64,000 nt of DNA, from NCBI RefSeq assembly GCF_038007305.1, contig NZ_JBBOWV010000001.1, positions 3,152,501-3,216,500 on the forward strand, given 5' to 3'. Shown piece after piece: positions 45,074 to 54,048 of the stretch. How positions within the stretch are numbered: the stretch's first letter is position 1; every line of letters starts with the position of its first letter. The notes under the pieces were generated by a model that was given only the letters and a program-made list of their open reading frames with translations, did no database searches and was not told the origin of the DNA. The translations under genes were made by a program, and so were the position numbers. This DNA comes from Solibacillus sp. FSL W7-1436. GTDB taxonomy: Bacteria; Bacillota; Bacilli; Bacillales_A; Planococcaceae.

Positions 45074-45421
45074 TTATTTATACATTTGTTTTATTTCTTG
45101 AACAATATTAATAATTCTACTTATTTCACGCTCATTAAAGTCATTCATTATGTTTAATAATACCTTTAGCTTCTCTTGCTTATTAAAAAATTGCTCATCA
45201 ATGTCTAATCCTTCAAACTTTAATAATTCGATCGGTGATATTTCTAATCCATGCGCTATTTTTTCAAGTGTTTGCATAGTAATATTGCGTTCTCCACGCT
45301 CAACACCTGCTAAGTAAGTGGTATGTAAACCGCATTTTTCGGCCAATTCTTCTTGCGTTAAACCATTAATTTTCCTAACTTCTCTAATGTTTGCACAAAT
45401 AACTTTAATTAGTTCTGACAT
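45074..45421 (-). CDS. XRE-family transcriptional regulator
   Basis: 115 residues. Helix-turn-helix at residues 10-65 (LTQEELAEKCGLHTTYLAGVERGERNITMQTLEKIAHGLE), then a helical tail (FNEREISRIINIVQEI). The domain is like the controller proteins of restriction systems and phage-type repressors. AGTGAGGTGA lies before the ATG. It is divergent from the DGQHR gene with only 126 bases between them, so it probably controls that gene. Confidence 0.9.
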   Translation of the reverse strand: MSELIKVICANIREVRKINGLTQEELAEKCGLHTTYLAGVERGERNITMQTLEKIAHGLEISPIELLKFEGLDIDEQFFNKQEKLKVLLNIMNDFNEREISRIINIVQEIKQMYK

Positions 45422-45547
45422 TTTATCACCTCACTTTAAGATTATGTGAGATTTAAAAATCCAAAAGATAACCATAAGCGCAAAAAACTTGAATACTATA
45501 CGTAAAAGTATTATTATACTTAGTAGTAACAAAAAGGAGTTAAGAAA

Positions 45548-46540
45548 TTGAGTAATTTATTAAATTCTAATATTGCAATAGAAAATGTTGTTCAGACTAA
45601 AATGAGAGGCAGAGTAGCATATCAAGGTGCTGTCTCGTCGCAAATTGCTATACAGTTTTCTTATTCTAAGCTCTATAACGATCCATCAGGAAAAGGTTAC
45701 CAGCGCCCAATAACGAAAAAGCGTTGTACTGATTTTGCGAATTATTTATCACAAGGTGAAGGCGCACTTTATACGCCTATTCTTTTAAATGCAGCAGGGA
45801 ATTGGGAGTTTCATGCCTACGATAAAAATCGCCCGTCTTTTGGACGATTATTATGTAAAAACAAGGCCGCTTTGATGGATGGCCAACATCGTCTCGGAGG
45901 AATCAAAGAATATATGGAAGAGACAGGATCTACATTAAATGTCCCATTCCTAGCATTTCATTATTTAGATGAAGATGAAGAAATTTTACTTTTCGATGTC
46001 ATAAACACGAAAGCAAAGGGGATTGGGACTTCATTAAGCCGTTATCTCAACCGAAATACGGATGATTTAAGCTGGGTAGCTACAAACCTCATTCTTAAAC
46101 CCGAAAGTCCTTTTTTCTCTAAAGGAACTTTAATAGGTATGCGAAGTAAAGAGCGTAATATCACATTACAAAATCTTTATAATATCGTTCATCTTCTTAC
46201 AAAAGGTTCAGAGTTAGCTTCACTGCCGAAAGAAAAAAAGTTAAATTTAGCGCTATTTTACTTCAATTTAATTAAAGAATTGTTTCCCGATGAGTGGGAG
46301 GATAATAAATTATATAGAATGACTCACATAACTTGTTTAAATGCATTAGCGATTGCAGGTAATACGATTCTAAATGAAAATTATCTTTCAAAATCGCAAC
46401 AACCGGATTCAGTTAAAATCGCTAACAAAATGGCGAATTTAAGTAATATAGATTGGCTTTCTATTGGAGATTTAAAGTATTTAAAAGGGGTAGCCGGATC
46501 TAAAATGTTGGCTAAAGACATTTTGAATTGTGTTAAATAA
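45548..46540 (+). CDS. DGQHR-domain (DndB-like) protein
   Basis: 330 residues. The DGQHRLGG motif (near residue 112) defines the DGQHR domain shared by DndB, DpdB and related proteins of phosphorothioate (dnd) and 7-deazaguanine DNA modification systems. DndB regulates dnd genes and can hydrolyse ATP. The start is TTG 45548, preceded by AAAGGAG. No dndA, C, D, E or dpd genes are present in the window, so this is an orphan. Context (XRE, unknown membrane protein) suggests a small accessory or defence module. Confidence 0.82.
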   Translation: MSNLLNSNIAIENVVQTKMRGRVAYQGAVSSQIAIQFSYSKLYNDPSGKGYQRPITKKRCTDFANYLSQGEGALYTPILLNAAGNWEFHAYDKNRPSFGRLLCKNKAALMDGQHRLGGIKEYMEETGSTLNVPFLAFHYLDEDEEILLFDVINTKAKGIGTSLSRYLNRNTDDLSWVATNLILKPESPFFSKGTLIGMRSKERNITLQNLYNIVHLLTKGSELASLPKEKKLNLALFYFNLIKELFPDEWEDNKLYRMTHITCLNALAIAGNTILNENYLSKSQQPDSVKIANKMANLSNIDWLSIGDLKYLKGVAGSKMLAKDILNCVK

Positions 46541-46547
46541 GAATTTC

Positions 46548-46580
46548 AAGCTGGCTAAGCAATATGCTGTCAGCTTTTTT
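46548..46580 (+). terminator. Terminator of DGQHR gene
   Basis: AAGCTG / CAGCTT stem, with inner pairing of AGC..GCT, and T6. Confidence 0.65.
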
Positions 46581-46810
46581 ATTTTAAAAAAGTGAAATGG
46601 AAAAGATGTAAGCTGCCGACTTGGCACTCAAGTAGGGGACATTGATTACAAACAGTTGCTGGAATTGTGAAAGTACCGCTATAGGCATTTTGTGCGATGT
46701 GTTTAAATGATAAAGCTTTTGCAAATACTAAGGGGTTTGTCATGAATGAAAATGGCGTGAAAACGTCTTTTGTTAGACAAATCACACGACAAGATATGTT
46801 AAAGTAGCGA
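46581..46810. other. Gap with unidentified gene relic
   Basis: Plus-strand pieces ending at TAG 46807 (AFANTKGFVMNENGVKTSF...) look like the end of a lost gene. I cannot name it. Confidence 0.35.
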
Positions 46811-46865
46811 AAATAAAAATAGCATCAACAAAAGCTCATCGAATCGGTGGGCTTTTGTTGGTGCT
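46811..46865 (-). terminator. Terminator of MFS transporter gene
   Basis: 15-bp stem AGCATCAACAAAAGC / GCTTTTGTTGGTGCT; T-rich on the minus strand side. Confidence 0.8.
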
Positions 46866-46875
46866 GAGATATTCG

Positions 46876-48102
46876 TTATGAACGTGTTTTATTGGTTGCC
46901 CAGTACAAGACCGGAAGTAAAATAAAGCCGATTACTCCGCCTACAAATGCCAGTGTACCAAATGACGACATAGACATGAATACGCCTGACAGTAAACCAG
47001 CACTTGCACCGAAAACTGCAATGGATACATCGGTTGTTCCTTGGACCTTCGCACGTGTTTTCAATGTCGTCCCGTCAATAATGAGTGCTGTTCCACTAAT
47101 GAGACCGAAATTCCAACCAACACCAAGTAAAGTTAACGCAATCGTAATGCTAAGTAGGGAATCAGCAGGTGAAAACGTTCCGATGACCCCTGATAAGAAT
47201 AAGGTAACCGATGAAGCGATAATCATAACTGAACGCCCAAATTTATCGACTAACGCCCCCGTCACAAGGGACGGTAAATACATGGCTCCAATATGCATAC
47301 CAATGACTAAACCAACTGCCGATAAGGAATGCCCATGATGCGTCATATGAATCGGTGTCATCGTCATGATGGCGACCATAATGACTTGTGTAACAATCAT
47401 TACGATTGCACCTAAATAAATGAGTGGTCGCTTTTCAGTAGATTCGGTCGTTACTTGCGTCTTCGTTTCAATTGTTCGGGCAACGAGCAGTGGATCTGGT
47501 TTTAGTAAAAAGAATATAATGACGCCCGCTAAGCCGTAAGCTACAGCTGCTAGGATAAATGGTCCTGTTAATGTAGGAAGACCGATTGAATCTGCCATTC
47601 TACCAGTCGGTGCAACAAGGTTTGGTCCTGTGACAGCCCCAATCGTTGTAAAAACCATCGCCAAGCTAATCGCTTTACCTCTCGTCGTAGGAGTAGCTAA
47701 GTCGGTGCCTGCGTAACGAGCTTGTAAATTGGTCGCAGTCCCTGCACCATATAAAAATAAACTACTAAAAAGTAGCACAATGGAATCAATCGCTGCTGCA
47801 TATATAACCCCGAGTGCCCCAATCGTTCCAATGAAAAAGCCTGTTGCTAACCCGATGCGGCGTCCCCTTTTATGTGAAATCGCCCCAATGGAAAAAGCGG
47901 CAAGTGCTGAACCGAGTGTAAAGAGGGCTGTCGGTAACCCGGCAATGGCATCACTCTCCATCATGTCCTTTGCTAAAAGAGCCCCAACTGTTACACCTGC
48001 TGCTAAACCTGCCCCACCAAAAATTTGAGAGGTGATAATAATCCAAAGTGTTCGTTTATAGAGTTTGCGTTGCTGTTGTTCTGAAAGCACTTCAGTATGC
48101 AT
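46876..48102 (-). CDS. MFS transporter
   Basis: 408 residues with twelve predicted helices. The loop 2-3 motif GAISHKRGRRIGLATG and the later LVDKFGRSVMII are major facilitator signatures. The sequence is like YdeG-type drug exporters; the substrate is unknown. The ribosome site is weak. Confidence 0.88.
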   Translation of the reverse strand: MHTEVLSEQQQRKLYKRTLWIIITSQIFGGAGLAAGVTVGALLAKDMMESDAIAGLPTALFTLGSALAAFSIGAISHKRGRRIGLATGFFIGTIGALGVIYAAAIDSIVLLFSSLFLYGAGTATNLQARYAGTDLATPTTRGKAISLAMVFTTIGAVTGPNLVAPTGRMADSIGLPTLTGPFILAAVAYGLAGVIIFFLLKPDPLLVARTIETKTQVTTESTEKRPLIYLGAIVMIVTQVIMVAIMTMTPIHMTHHGHSLSAVGLVIGMHIGAMYLPSLVTGALVDKFGRSVMIIASSVTLFLSGVIGTFSPADSLLSITIALTLLGVGWNFGLISGTALIIDGTTLKTRAKVQGTTDVSIAVFGASAGLLSGVFMSMSSFGTLAFVGGVIGFILLPVLYWATNKTRS

Positions 48103-48605
48103 ATAGTCCCAACTTTCTTAAATTGATTATATTTTTGTAAAGTTTCTTTTGTTCGTAAATAGTTAAAGCTTGCTAGCATTGGTAAAACAGCGATAATCCC
48201 CATCGCAACCGGTAGCGAGTGCCAGTCCGCTAACAGCCCTGCAAATAGTGCTCCGAACGTGGAGTCACTGTTACGCCAAAAACGATAAATTCTCATTAAT
48301 GAGCAAGCCATCTTGTTGGTGCCATATCACTAATGGCAGTTTGTAGCGTTGGATAAACCATCGCGGTCCCAAGTCCAACTAAAATTGCTCCAATGAGCCA
48401 TGCCATATAGGAATCCTCAAGTAAAATAAGCCAAATCGAGCTCGCCTGTACTCATATCCCGCCCACAATCAGTCCTTTACATCCAATTTTATACAATAAG
48501 CCACCTGTGAACAATTAGAAAATTCCCCACGTTGCATGATAAACAGCAATGATCCAACCCATTTTGCCAACAGTTAAACCACCGGATAGGTGTGCGGAGA
48601 TAATA
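48103..48605 (-). pseudogene. MFS transporter relic
   Basis: On the minus strand pieces in order read LSGGLTVGKMGWIIAVYHATWG, then GGLLYKIGCKG, then GAILVGLGTAMVYPTLQTAISDMAP, then YRFWRNSD and FGALFAGLLADWHSLPVAMG. Stops and frame changes separate them. This is the C-terminal half of a different major facilitator protein. Confidence 0.75.
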
Positions 48606-49050
48606 TAATTATTTAATTTTATAATAAAGTCCTTTAAAAAATAATAAAGTTGTTTAATTCATATTGAACTAACGAAGCAGGTTAGTGAAAGAAGGATTCT
48701 TTAACCCAAAGAAGTATATTTTAAAGTAAGTTTACTTTTATAATATCTTTAAAACCTAACAAAGTAGGCAATTTTCATTTACGATTCCCTCAGTTAAAAT
48801 AAAAACACATAATTTAAAACATTAATTCAATTAAATTCAATTAAATTAGAAAGGGGTTAAAATCCTGCTGTTTTTGCTTTTAATTGACCATCAGCAAAAA
48901 AATAAGAAAGCTTTATACATAGAGTATAGGGCTTTTTCTTTTAGTAAAATCTTAAAAGGAAAGAAATAATTATTAGGAAAGTATATTTAAAGTTATATAA
49001 GAGTAATTTACGCTAATTTAAAAACTTTTAAAAAAAGTGAAGTAAAAGCG
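48606..49050. other. 445-base gap before sulfur operon 2
   Basis: Very AT-rich. No gene is seen. A hairpin with AGAAAGC...GGCTTTTTCT lies at 48905-48942. Confidence 0.55.
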
Positions 49051-49079
49051 TTGACATATACCTATAGGGGTAGTAGTAT
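49051..49079 (+). promoter_or_regulatory. Promoter and CstR-type operator of sulfur operon 2
   Basis: TTGACA (49051-49056), 17-base spacer with ATACCTATAGGGGTA (49058-49072), -10 TAGTAT (49074-49079). Same layout as the operon 1 and reductase promoters, but single. Confidence 0.82.
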
Positions 49080-49120
49080 GTGTATTAGATTGATGCGCAA
49101 CATGTAAAGAGGTGAACATT

Positions 49121-49381
49121 ATGCAATACGATGCGAAAGTCACAGTCCGACTAAAAAAAATTGAAGGTCAGCTGAAAGGGATTTTACGTATGATGGAAGA
49201 CGAAAAAGATTGTAAAGCCGTTATTACGCAGCTAAGTGCCGTTCGTTCTGCTGTCGATCGTTCAATTGGTGTGATTGTTACTGAGAATCTCGTGAGTTGT
49301 ATGTCAGAAGAAAATAAAAAAAGTATGAATCAAGATGAAATGATCAAGCAAGCAGTTGATTTATTGTTAAAAAGTCGATAG
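49121..49381 (+). CDS. cstR: CstR-type persulfide-sensing repressor (copy 2)
   Basis: 86 residues, close to copy 1 at 16709; Cys31 and Cys60 are kept and there is no His at the copper-ligand position. The most diverged part is the last 25 residues (SEENKKSMNQDEMIKQ). GAGGTGAAC precedes the ATG; the GTG at 49112 is part of that site. Confidence 0.92.
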   Translation: MQYDAKVTVRLKKIEGQLKGILRMMEDEKDCKAVITQLSAVRSAVDRSIGVIVTENLVSCMSEENKKSMNQDEMIKQAVDLLLKSR

Positions 49382-49404
49382 GACTTTTATTTTTAAATAA
49401 TTTA

Positions 49405-49419
49405 ATACCCCTATGGGTA
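49405..49419 (+). promoter_or_regulatory. CstR-type operator before the DsrE2 gene (copy 2)
   Basis: ATACCCCTATGGGTA, 13 bases before the ATG, the same place as in operon 1. Confidence 0.7.
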
Positions 49420-49431
49420 GTGGAGGTTGCG

Positions 49432-49908
49432 ATGGAAAAGAAAAGAACAACAATCGTTTTATTTAGTGGAGATTATGATAAGGCCATGGCGGCTTACATT
49501 ATTGCAAATGGTGCAGCAGCGTATGATCATGAAGTAACGATTTTCCATACATTCTGGGGAATTAACGCATTACGCAAGCAAGAGCCTGTTGAAGTGAAAA
49601 AAGGCTTTTCAGAAAAAATGTTTGCCAAAATGATGCCACGTGGTGCAGAGCAATTAGGTCTATCTAAAATGCAAATGGCAGGTATGGGTCCTAAAATGAT
49701 TAAGCACGTAATGGAAAAGCATAATGCCTTAACATTGACACAATTAATCGAAATGGCACAAGAACAAGACATTAAAATTGTAACTTGTACGATGACAATG
49801 GATTTACTTGGCTTACAAAAAGAAGAGTTATTAGATGGCATCGAATATGCGGGGGTAGCTGCCTATTTAGCAGACGCAGAAGATGGCAACGTAAACTTAT
49901 TTATTTAA
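49432..49908 (+). CDS. DsrE2-type sulfur-carrier protein (copy 2)
   Basis: 158 residues, almost the same as 17019-17495; the Cys in IVTCTMTMDLLG is kept. The ATG 49432 follows GGAGGTTGC. The gene downstream (a rhodanese in operon 1) is dead here. Confidence 0.9.
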   Translation: MEKKRTTIVLFSGDYDKAMAAYIIANGAAAYDHEVTIFHTFWGINALRKQEPVEVKKGFSEKMFAKMMPRGAEQLGLSKMQMAGMGPKMIKHVMEKHNALTLTQLIEMAQEQDIKIVTCTMTMDLLGLQKEELLDGIEYAGVAAYLADAEDGNVNLFI

Positions 49909-49918
49909 GGGATGCGAA

Positions 49919-50260
49919 ATGGAAACTTAGATTGAACTTGAAGTACTTATTAGGATTTTAGCATGGCGTATGATGCCAACAAAAAGTGTAAAGGCGATTA
50001 CAACGGCACAATTGAAATCGATTATTAACGATAAGGACAAATTTTTTATCGATGTTCGCACACAAGGCGAGTATAAAGCACGCGGTTTATAGCAGTTTAA
50101 AAACTTACCACTTGGATCAGCCTTTTCAAAGCTACCAAAGGATAAAGAGATCGTTGAGATTTCTCAAAGCGGCATGCGCTTAAAGCAAGCATGTTTAAAA
50201 TTAAAGAAGTTAAGGTATGAAAAAGTAACGAATGTCCGTGGTGGCATGAGTGAATACTAA
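49919..50260 (+). pseudogene. Rhodanese pseudogene
   Basis: The same length as the intact rhodanese 17506-17847 (114 codons) with no indels, but with a stop at codon 4 (METstop), another in the middle (ARGLstop), and the active-site Cys changed to Ser (SQSGMRL for CQSGMRS). A readable frame and VRGGM end remain. The decay is by point changes only. Confidence 0.92.
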
Positions 50261-50273
50261 GGAGGAACTTTTA

Positions 50274-50570
50274 ATGAAATCCATTTCAACAACAGAATTA
50301 CAAGCGAAAATTGAAGCTGGTGAAGCAGTTAACTTAATCGACGTGCGTGAAATAGGAGAAGTTGAAGCAGGCCATATTCCTGGTATTACACATATTCCCC
50401 TTGGTTTATTGGAATTCCGTATGCATGAATTAAATAAAAACGAGCATTACTACATGGTATGCCGTTCAGGTGGTCGCAGCGGTCAAGCAACACAGTTCCT
50501 TGAGTCCCAAGGATTTAACGTAACGAACATGACAGGTGGCATGTTAGATTGGGCTGGAGAGATAGAGTAA
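50274..50570 (+). CDS. Single-domain rhodanese (copy 2)
   Basis: 98 residues: LIDVREIGEVEAGHIPG and active loop CRSGGRSGQA are intact. Start ATG 50274 behind AGGAGG. Paralogue of 17860-18156, there with a TTG start. Confidence 0.92.
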   Translation: MKSISTTELQAKIEAGEAVNLIDVREIGEVEAGHIPGITHIPLGLLEFRMHELNKNEHYYMVCRSGGRSGQATQFLESQGFNVTNMTGGMLDWAGEIE

Positions 50571-50605
50571 TCCGCTTCTTAAGCAAAAAAAATTTATAAA
50601 ATAAT

Positions 50606-50621
50606 ATACCCTAATAGGTAT
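50606..50621 (+). promoter_or_regulatory. CstR-type operator before the TusA-rhodanese gene (copy 2)
   Basis: ATACCCTAATAGGTAT, next to the GGAGG ribosome site. The operon 1 counterpart at 18179 (ATACCATAAGTATAA) is degraded. Confidence 0.6.
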
Positions 50622-50632
50622 GGAGGTACATG

Positions 50633-51193
50633 ATGATTAAAGCAGACGTAAAATTAGACGCAAAAGGTTTAGCTTGTCCAATGCCAATCGTGAAAGCGAA
50701 AAAGGCAATGCAAGGCTTAGAAGATGGTCAAGTATTAGAGGTAGTGGCAACTGATAAAGGATCAAAGGCGGATCTAGCAGCTTGGGCAAAAACAGTTGGG
50801 CACCAATATATCGGTACTACTGAAGAAGGCGACGTTTTATATCATTACATCCGCAAATGTAATCCTGAAACGAGTGCAGCAGCTGAAAAAACATTCGAAC
50901 AAACAGCGACAAATGAAGAAGCGATCGCAGCAGGCGCAACGATTTTAGACGTGCGTGAAGCAGCGGAGTACGCATTCGGCCACATCCCAGGTGCAAAATC
51001 AATCCCAATGGGTGAGCTTGCAGACCGTATGGGTGAATTAAATCATGACGAAGTCATTTACGTGATTTGCCGTACAGGTACGCGTTCAGACATGGCAGCA
51101 AAACAACTGGCTGAAGCAGGATTTACAAAAGTATACAACGTCTTGCCTGGAATGACAGGTTATGAAGGCGAATTACAGAAAGAGGTAGAGTAA
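50633..51193 (+). CDS. TusA-rhodanese fusion (CstA-like, copy 2)
   Basis: 186 residues: TusA domain (GLACPMPIV) and rhodanese domain (DVREAAEYAFGHIPGA, active loop CRTGTRSD). ATG 50633 is chosen over 50630 for ribosome-site spacing and to match copy 1. The DsrE gene follows at one base. Confidence 0.9.
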   Translation: MIKADVKLDAKGLACPMPIVKAKKAMQGLEDGQVLEVVATDKGSKADLAAWAKTVGHQYIGTTEEGDVLYHYIRKCNPETSAAAEKTFEQTATNEEAIAAGATILDVREAAEYAFGHIPGAKSIPMGELADRMGELNHDEVIYVICRTGTRSDMAAKQLAEAGFTKVYNVLPGMTGYEGELQKEVE

Positions 51194-51194
51194 A

Positions 51195-51590
51195 ATGACA
51201 AACAAAGTAGCAATCATCGCAGCGAACGGCGGACTTTTCGATGCGTATAAAGTATTCAATATCGCAACGGCAGCAGCAGCTTCTGAAAAGGAAGTAGAAA
51301 TTTTCTTCACATTCGAAGGCTTAAACTTAATCCACAAGCAAGGTATGCATGCATTAGAAATGCCAGCAGGTAAAGAGCATTTTGCCGAAGGCTTTAAAAA
51401 TGCACAAGTACCAGCCATTCCACAATTAGTAGAAATGGCTCAGGAACTAGGTGTGAAATTTGTAGCTTGCCAAATGACAATGGACGTAATGGGCTTAACG
51501 AAAGAAGACTTCGTAGATGGCATCGAAGTTGGTGGCGCCGTAACTTTCCTAGAATATGCAAAAGACGCAGCACCAACATTAACTTTTTAA
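51195..51590 (+). CDS. DsrE-family sulfurtransferase partner (copy 2)
   Basis: 131 residues; Cys in FVACQMTMDVMG is kept. Very close to 18769-19164 (about ten residue changes by eye). Confidence 0.9.
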   Translation: MTNKVAIIAANGGLFDAYKVFNIATAAAASEKEVEIFFTFEGLNLIHKQGMHALEMPAGKEHFAEGFKNAQVPAIPQLVEMAQELGVKFVACQMTMDVMGLTKEDFVDGIEVGGAVTFLEYAKDAAPTLTF

Positions 51591-51651
51591 TTAGCGGTAT
51601 TCAATTTACCAAATTGTTTTATATAATACACAATTTTCTTTACTTGGTTTC

Positions 51652-51668
51652 GGTAGCTTTATGCTACC
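51652..51668 (+). promoter_or_regulatory. Hairpin before the persulfide dioxygenase gene (copy 2)
   Basis: GGTAGC / GCTACC, with outer TTGGTTT pairing AAATCAA across a bulge. It stands at the same place as the 19210 hairpin. Confidence 0.5.
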
Positions 51669-51709
51669 AAATCAAAAAACAAAAATTGTCCCTATGGAGG
51701 TAATTAATT

Positions 51710-52837
51710 ATGACAGTAACAGCATGGACAGCGGCTCAAGTAGCACGCAAAGTAATTGATAATAAAGAATTATTCATTTTAGACGTTCGTAATGCAGATG
51801 CATTTGAAGACTGGAAAATTGACGGTCACAAATTCGAGTATTTAAACATTCCTTACTTCGAATTATTAGACGGTGTAGAAGAAATTTTACCACAAATTCC
51901 TGCCGACAAAGAGGTATTGGTTGTTTGTGCAAAAGAAGGTTCTTCCATCATGGTAGCAGATATGTTATCTGAAGCAGGTCGCGAAGTTGGCTACTTAGAA
52001 GGTGGTATGAAATCTTGGTCAATGTACCTTGAACCAATTAAAGTCGGGGATCTTGCAAACGGCGGTGAACTTTACCAGTTCGTACGCTTAGGTAAAGGCT
52101 GTCTTTCTTACATGGTGATTTCTGAAGGCGAAGCAGCGATCATCGACGCAGTACGCTTCACAGAAGTATTCACAAAGTTCGCTGAAGAAAAAGGCGTAGA
52201 AATTAAGCATGTATTCGATACACACTTACACGCAGACCACATCTCAGGCGGTCGTCATATCGCTGAAGCTACTGGTGCAACATACTACTTACCACCGAAA
52301 GACGCAGAGGAAGTTGTATTTGACTACGCACCACTTGAAGACGGTTTAAAAGTACAATTAGGTGCTTCTGAAATCGAAGTAGGCGCACTTTATTCACCTG
52401 GTCACACAATCGGTTCAACATCATTTGTCGTCGACGGTCAATACTTATTAACAGGTGACATCTTATTCATCGATTCAATCGGTCGTCCAGACTTAGCAGG
52501 ACTTGCTGAAGACTGGGTTGGTGACTTACGCGAAACATTATATTCTCGCTACCGCACATTAGCAGAAGACTTAATCGTTTTACCAGCTCACTTTATGATC
52601 ATTGACGAGCTAAACGAAGACGGTACAGTTGCAAAACGCCTTGGTGATTTATTTGCTGAAAACCACGGGCTAAACGTGGAGGACGAAGCAGTATTCCGCT
52701 CAATGGTAACAGATAACTTACCACCACAACCAAATGCTTATCAGGAAATTCGCCACGTTAACATGGGTAAAATTACACCTGATAACGACGAGCAAACGGA
52801 AATGGAGATTGGTCCAAACCGTTGCGCAGTACGCTAA
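51710..52837 (+). CDS. cstB: Rhodanese-persulfide dioxygenase fusion (CstB-like, copy 2)
   Basis: 375 residues, the same architecture as 19277-20404: N-terminal rhodanese with Cys in VVCAKEGSS, then ETHE1-like domain with THLHADH, SPGHT, LTGD and PAHF motifs intact. Start ATG 51710 follows GGAGGT. The codon choice and third positions differ from copy 1 although the protein is nearly the same, so the duplication is not recent. Confidence 0.92.
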   Translation: MTVTAWTAAQVARKVIDNKELFILDVRNADAFEDWKIDGHKFEYLNIPYFELLDGVEEILPQIPADKEVLVVCAKEGSSIMVADMLSEAGREVGYLEGGMKSWSMYLEPIKVGDLANGGELYQFVRLGKGCLSYMVISEGEAAIIDAVRFTEVFTKFAEEKGVEIKHVFDTHLHADHISGGRHIAEATGATYYLPPKDAEEVVFDYAPLEDGLKVQLGASEIEVGALYSPGHTIGSTSFVVDGQYLLTGDILFIDSIGRPDLAGLAEDWVGDLRETLYSRYRTLAEDLIVLPAHFMIIDELNEDGTVAKRLGDLFAENHGLNVEDEAVFRSMVTDNLPPQPNAYQEIRHVNMGKITPDNDEQTEMEIGPNRCAVR

Positions 52838-52867
52838 TTTAGTTTAGCAATGAGATGTTACACCTAT

Positions 52868-52893
52868 GCGTGCCTTACGCTCAAGAGGCACGC
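52868..52893 (+). promoter_or_regulatory. Conserved RNA hairpin between dioxygenase and tusA (copy 2)
   Basis: GCGTGCC / GGCACGC stem around TTACGCTCAAGA. Compare 20435-20460: the flanking ATTTAGTTTAGCAATGAGATG is the same in both copies. Confidence 0.65.
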
Positions 52894-52959
52894 AACCTGG
52901 TTACACGATAAACTTATAGGTCGCTTACAACAAACAAATTTAAGAATAGAGGAATTTCA

Positions 52960-53187
52960 ATGAATATTACACAAACATTAGATGCAAAAGGCTTAGCATG
53001 TCCAATGCCAATCGTAAAAACGAAAAAGGCAATCGATAAAATTAACTCTGGTGAAGTACTTGAAGTTTTAGTAACAGATAAAGGCGCATTAAACGATTTC
53101 AAAGCATGGGCAGGTGCAGGCGGCCACACAATCATAGAACAAAAAGAAGAAGCAGGCGTGCTTTACTTCTACATTCAAAAAGCATAA
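52960..53187 (+). CDS. tusA: TusA-family sulfur carrier (copy 2)
   Basis: 75 residues; GLACPMPIV Cys is kept. AGAGGAA precedes the ATG. Paralogue of 20534-20761. Confidence 0.92.
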   Translation: MNITQTLDAKGLACPMPIVKTKKAIDKINSGEVLEVLVTDKGALNDFKAWAGAGGHTIIEQKEEAGVLYFYIQKA

Positions 53188-53200
53188 TTTAAAAGGTTGT

Positions 53201-53240
53201 AAGCTGTCGACGCAACAAGTTGTGAAGGCAGCTTTCTTCA
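53201..53240 (+). terminator. Hairpin terminator between tusA and tauE (copy 2)
   Basis: AAGCTG / CAGCTT stem with T-rich tail. The sequence is unrelated to the operon 1 terminator at 20773 but it is in the same place. Confidence 0.6.
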
Positions 53241-53262
53241 TTTCAGAAAGAAGGAAAAGAAC

Positions 53263-54048
53263 ATGGAAATGGATTTATCTATCATGTATATCGCCGTAAT
53301 TTTTGGGCTTGGCTTTATCGGTTCATTTATTTCAGGGATGTTAGGTGTCGGTGGTTCAATTATTAAATATCCGATGCTGTTATATATTCCACCACTATTT
53401 GGTTTAGCAGCGTTTACGGCACATGAAGTATCTGGCATTAGTGCCGTTCAAGTACTGTTCGCATCGATTGCGGGAGTTTGGGCTTATCGTAAAAGCGGAT
53501 TACTGCATAAAGAGTTAATCATTTATATGGGGGCTTCAATTTTAGTTGGTAGTTTTATTGGTAGTTACGGCTCGGGCTTCTTATCGGAGAATGCGGTTAA
53601 TATTGTATACGGAATGTTAGCTGTGATTGCGGCTATTATGATGTTTATTCCGCGTAAAAAAGTGGAGGACACAACAAATATTACGTTTAATAAACCGTTA
53701 GCGGTAAGCTTAGCGTTAATCGTCGGCATTGCATCAGGGATTGTCGGTGCAGCAGGTGGCTTCTTATTAGTACCGATTTTGTTAACGGTGCTTAAAATTC
53801 CAACACGTGTTACAATTGCGACAAGTTTAGCTATTACGTTTATTTCATCAATCGGTGGTTCAGTTGGTAAAGTGATGACGGGTCAAGTTGAGTACTGGCC
53901 AGCATTCATTATGATCATTGCGAGTATTTTAGCGGCGCCACTGGGGGCAAAAGTAGGCCAAAAGATGAATGTCAAAGTATTACAATGGTTATTAGCAGTT
54001 ATGATCGCAGGTACTGCAGTTAAAATTTGGATGGATATATTAGGATAA
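53263..54048 (+). CDS. tauE: TauE/SafE-family sulfite exporter (copy 2)
   Basis: 261 residues, eight helices, [15 protein letters not shown] and [15 protein letters not shown] motifs. Paralogue of 20827-21609. AGAAGGAA precedes the ATG. Confidence 0.9.
   Translation: MEMDLSIMYIAVIFGLGFIGSFISGMLGVGGSIIKYPMLLYIPPLFGLAAFTAHEVSGISAVQVLFASIAGVWAYRKSGLLHKELIIYMGASILVGSFIGSYGSGFLSENAVNIVYGMLAVIAAIMMFIPRKKVEDTTNITFNKPLAVSLALIVGIASGIVGAAGGFLLVPILLTVLKIPTRVTIATSLAITFISSIGGSVGKVMTGQVEYWPAFIMIIASILAAPLGAKVGQKMNVKVLQWLLAVMIAGTAVKIWMDILG

Noticed and set aside
46892-48028. Long plus-strand frames opposite the MFS transporter
   Set aside because: Low-complexity Pro/Ala/Lys shadow translations of the minus-strand gene.
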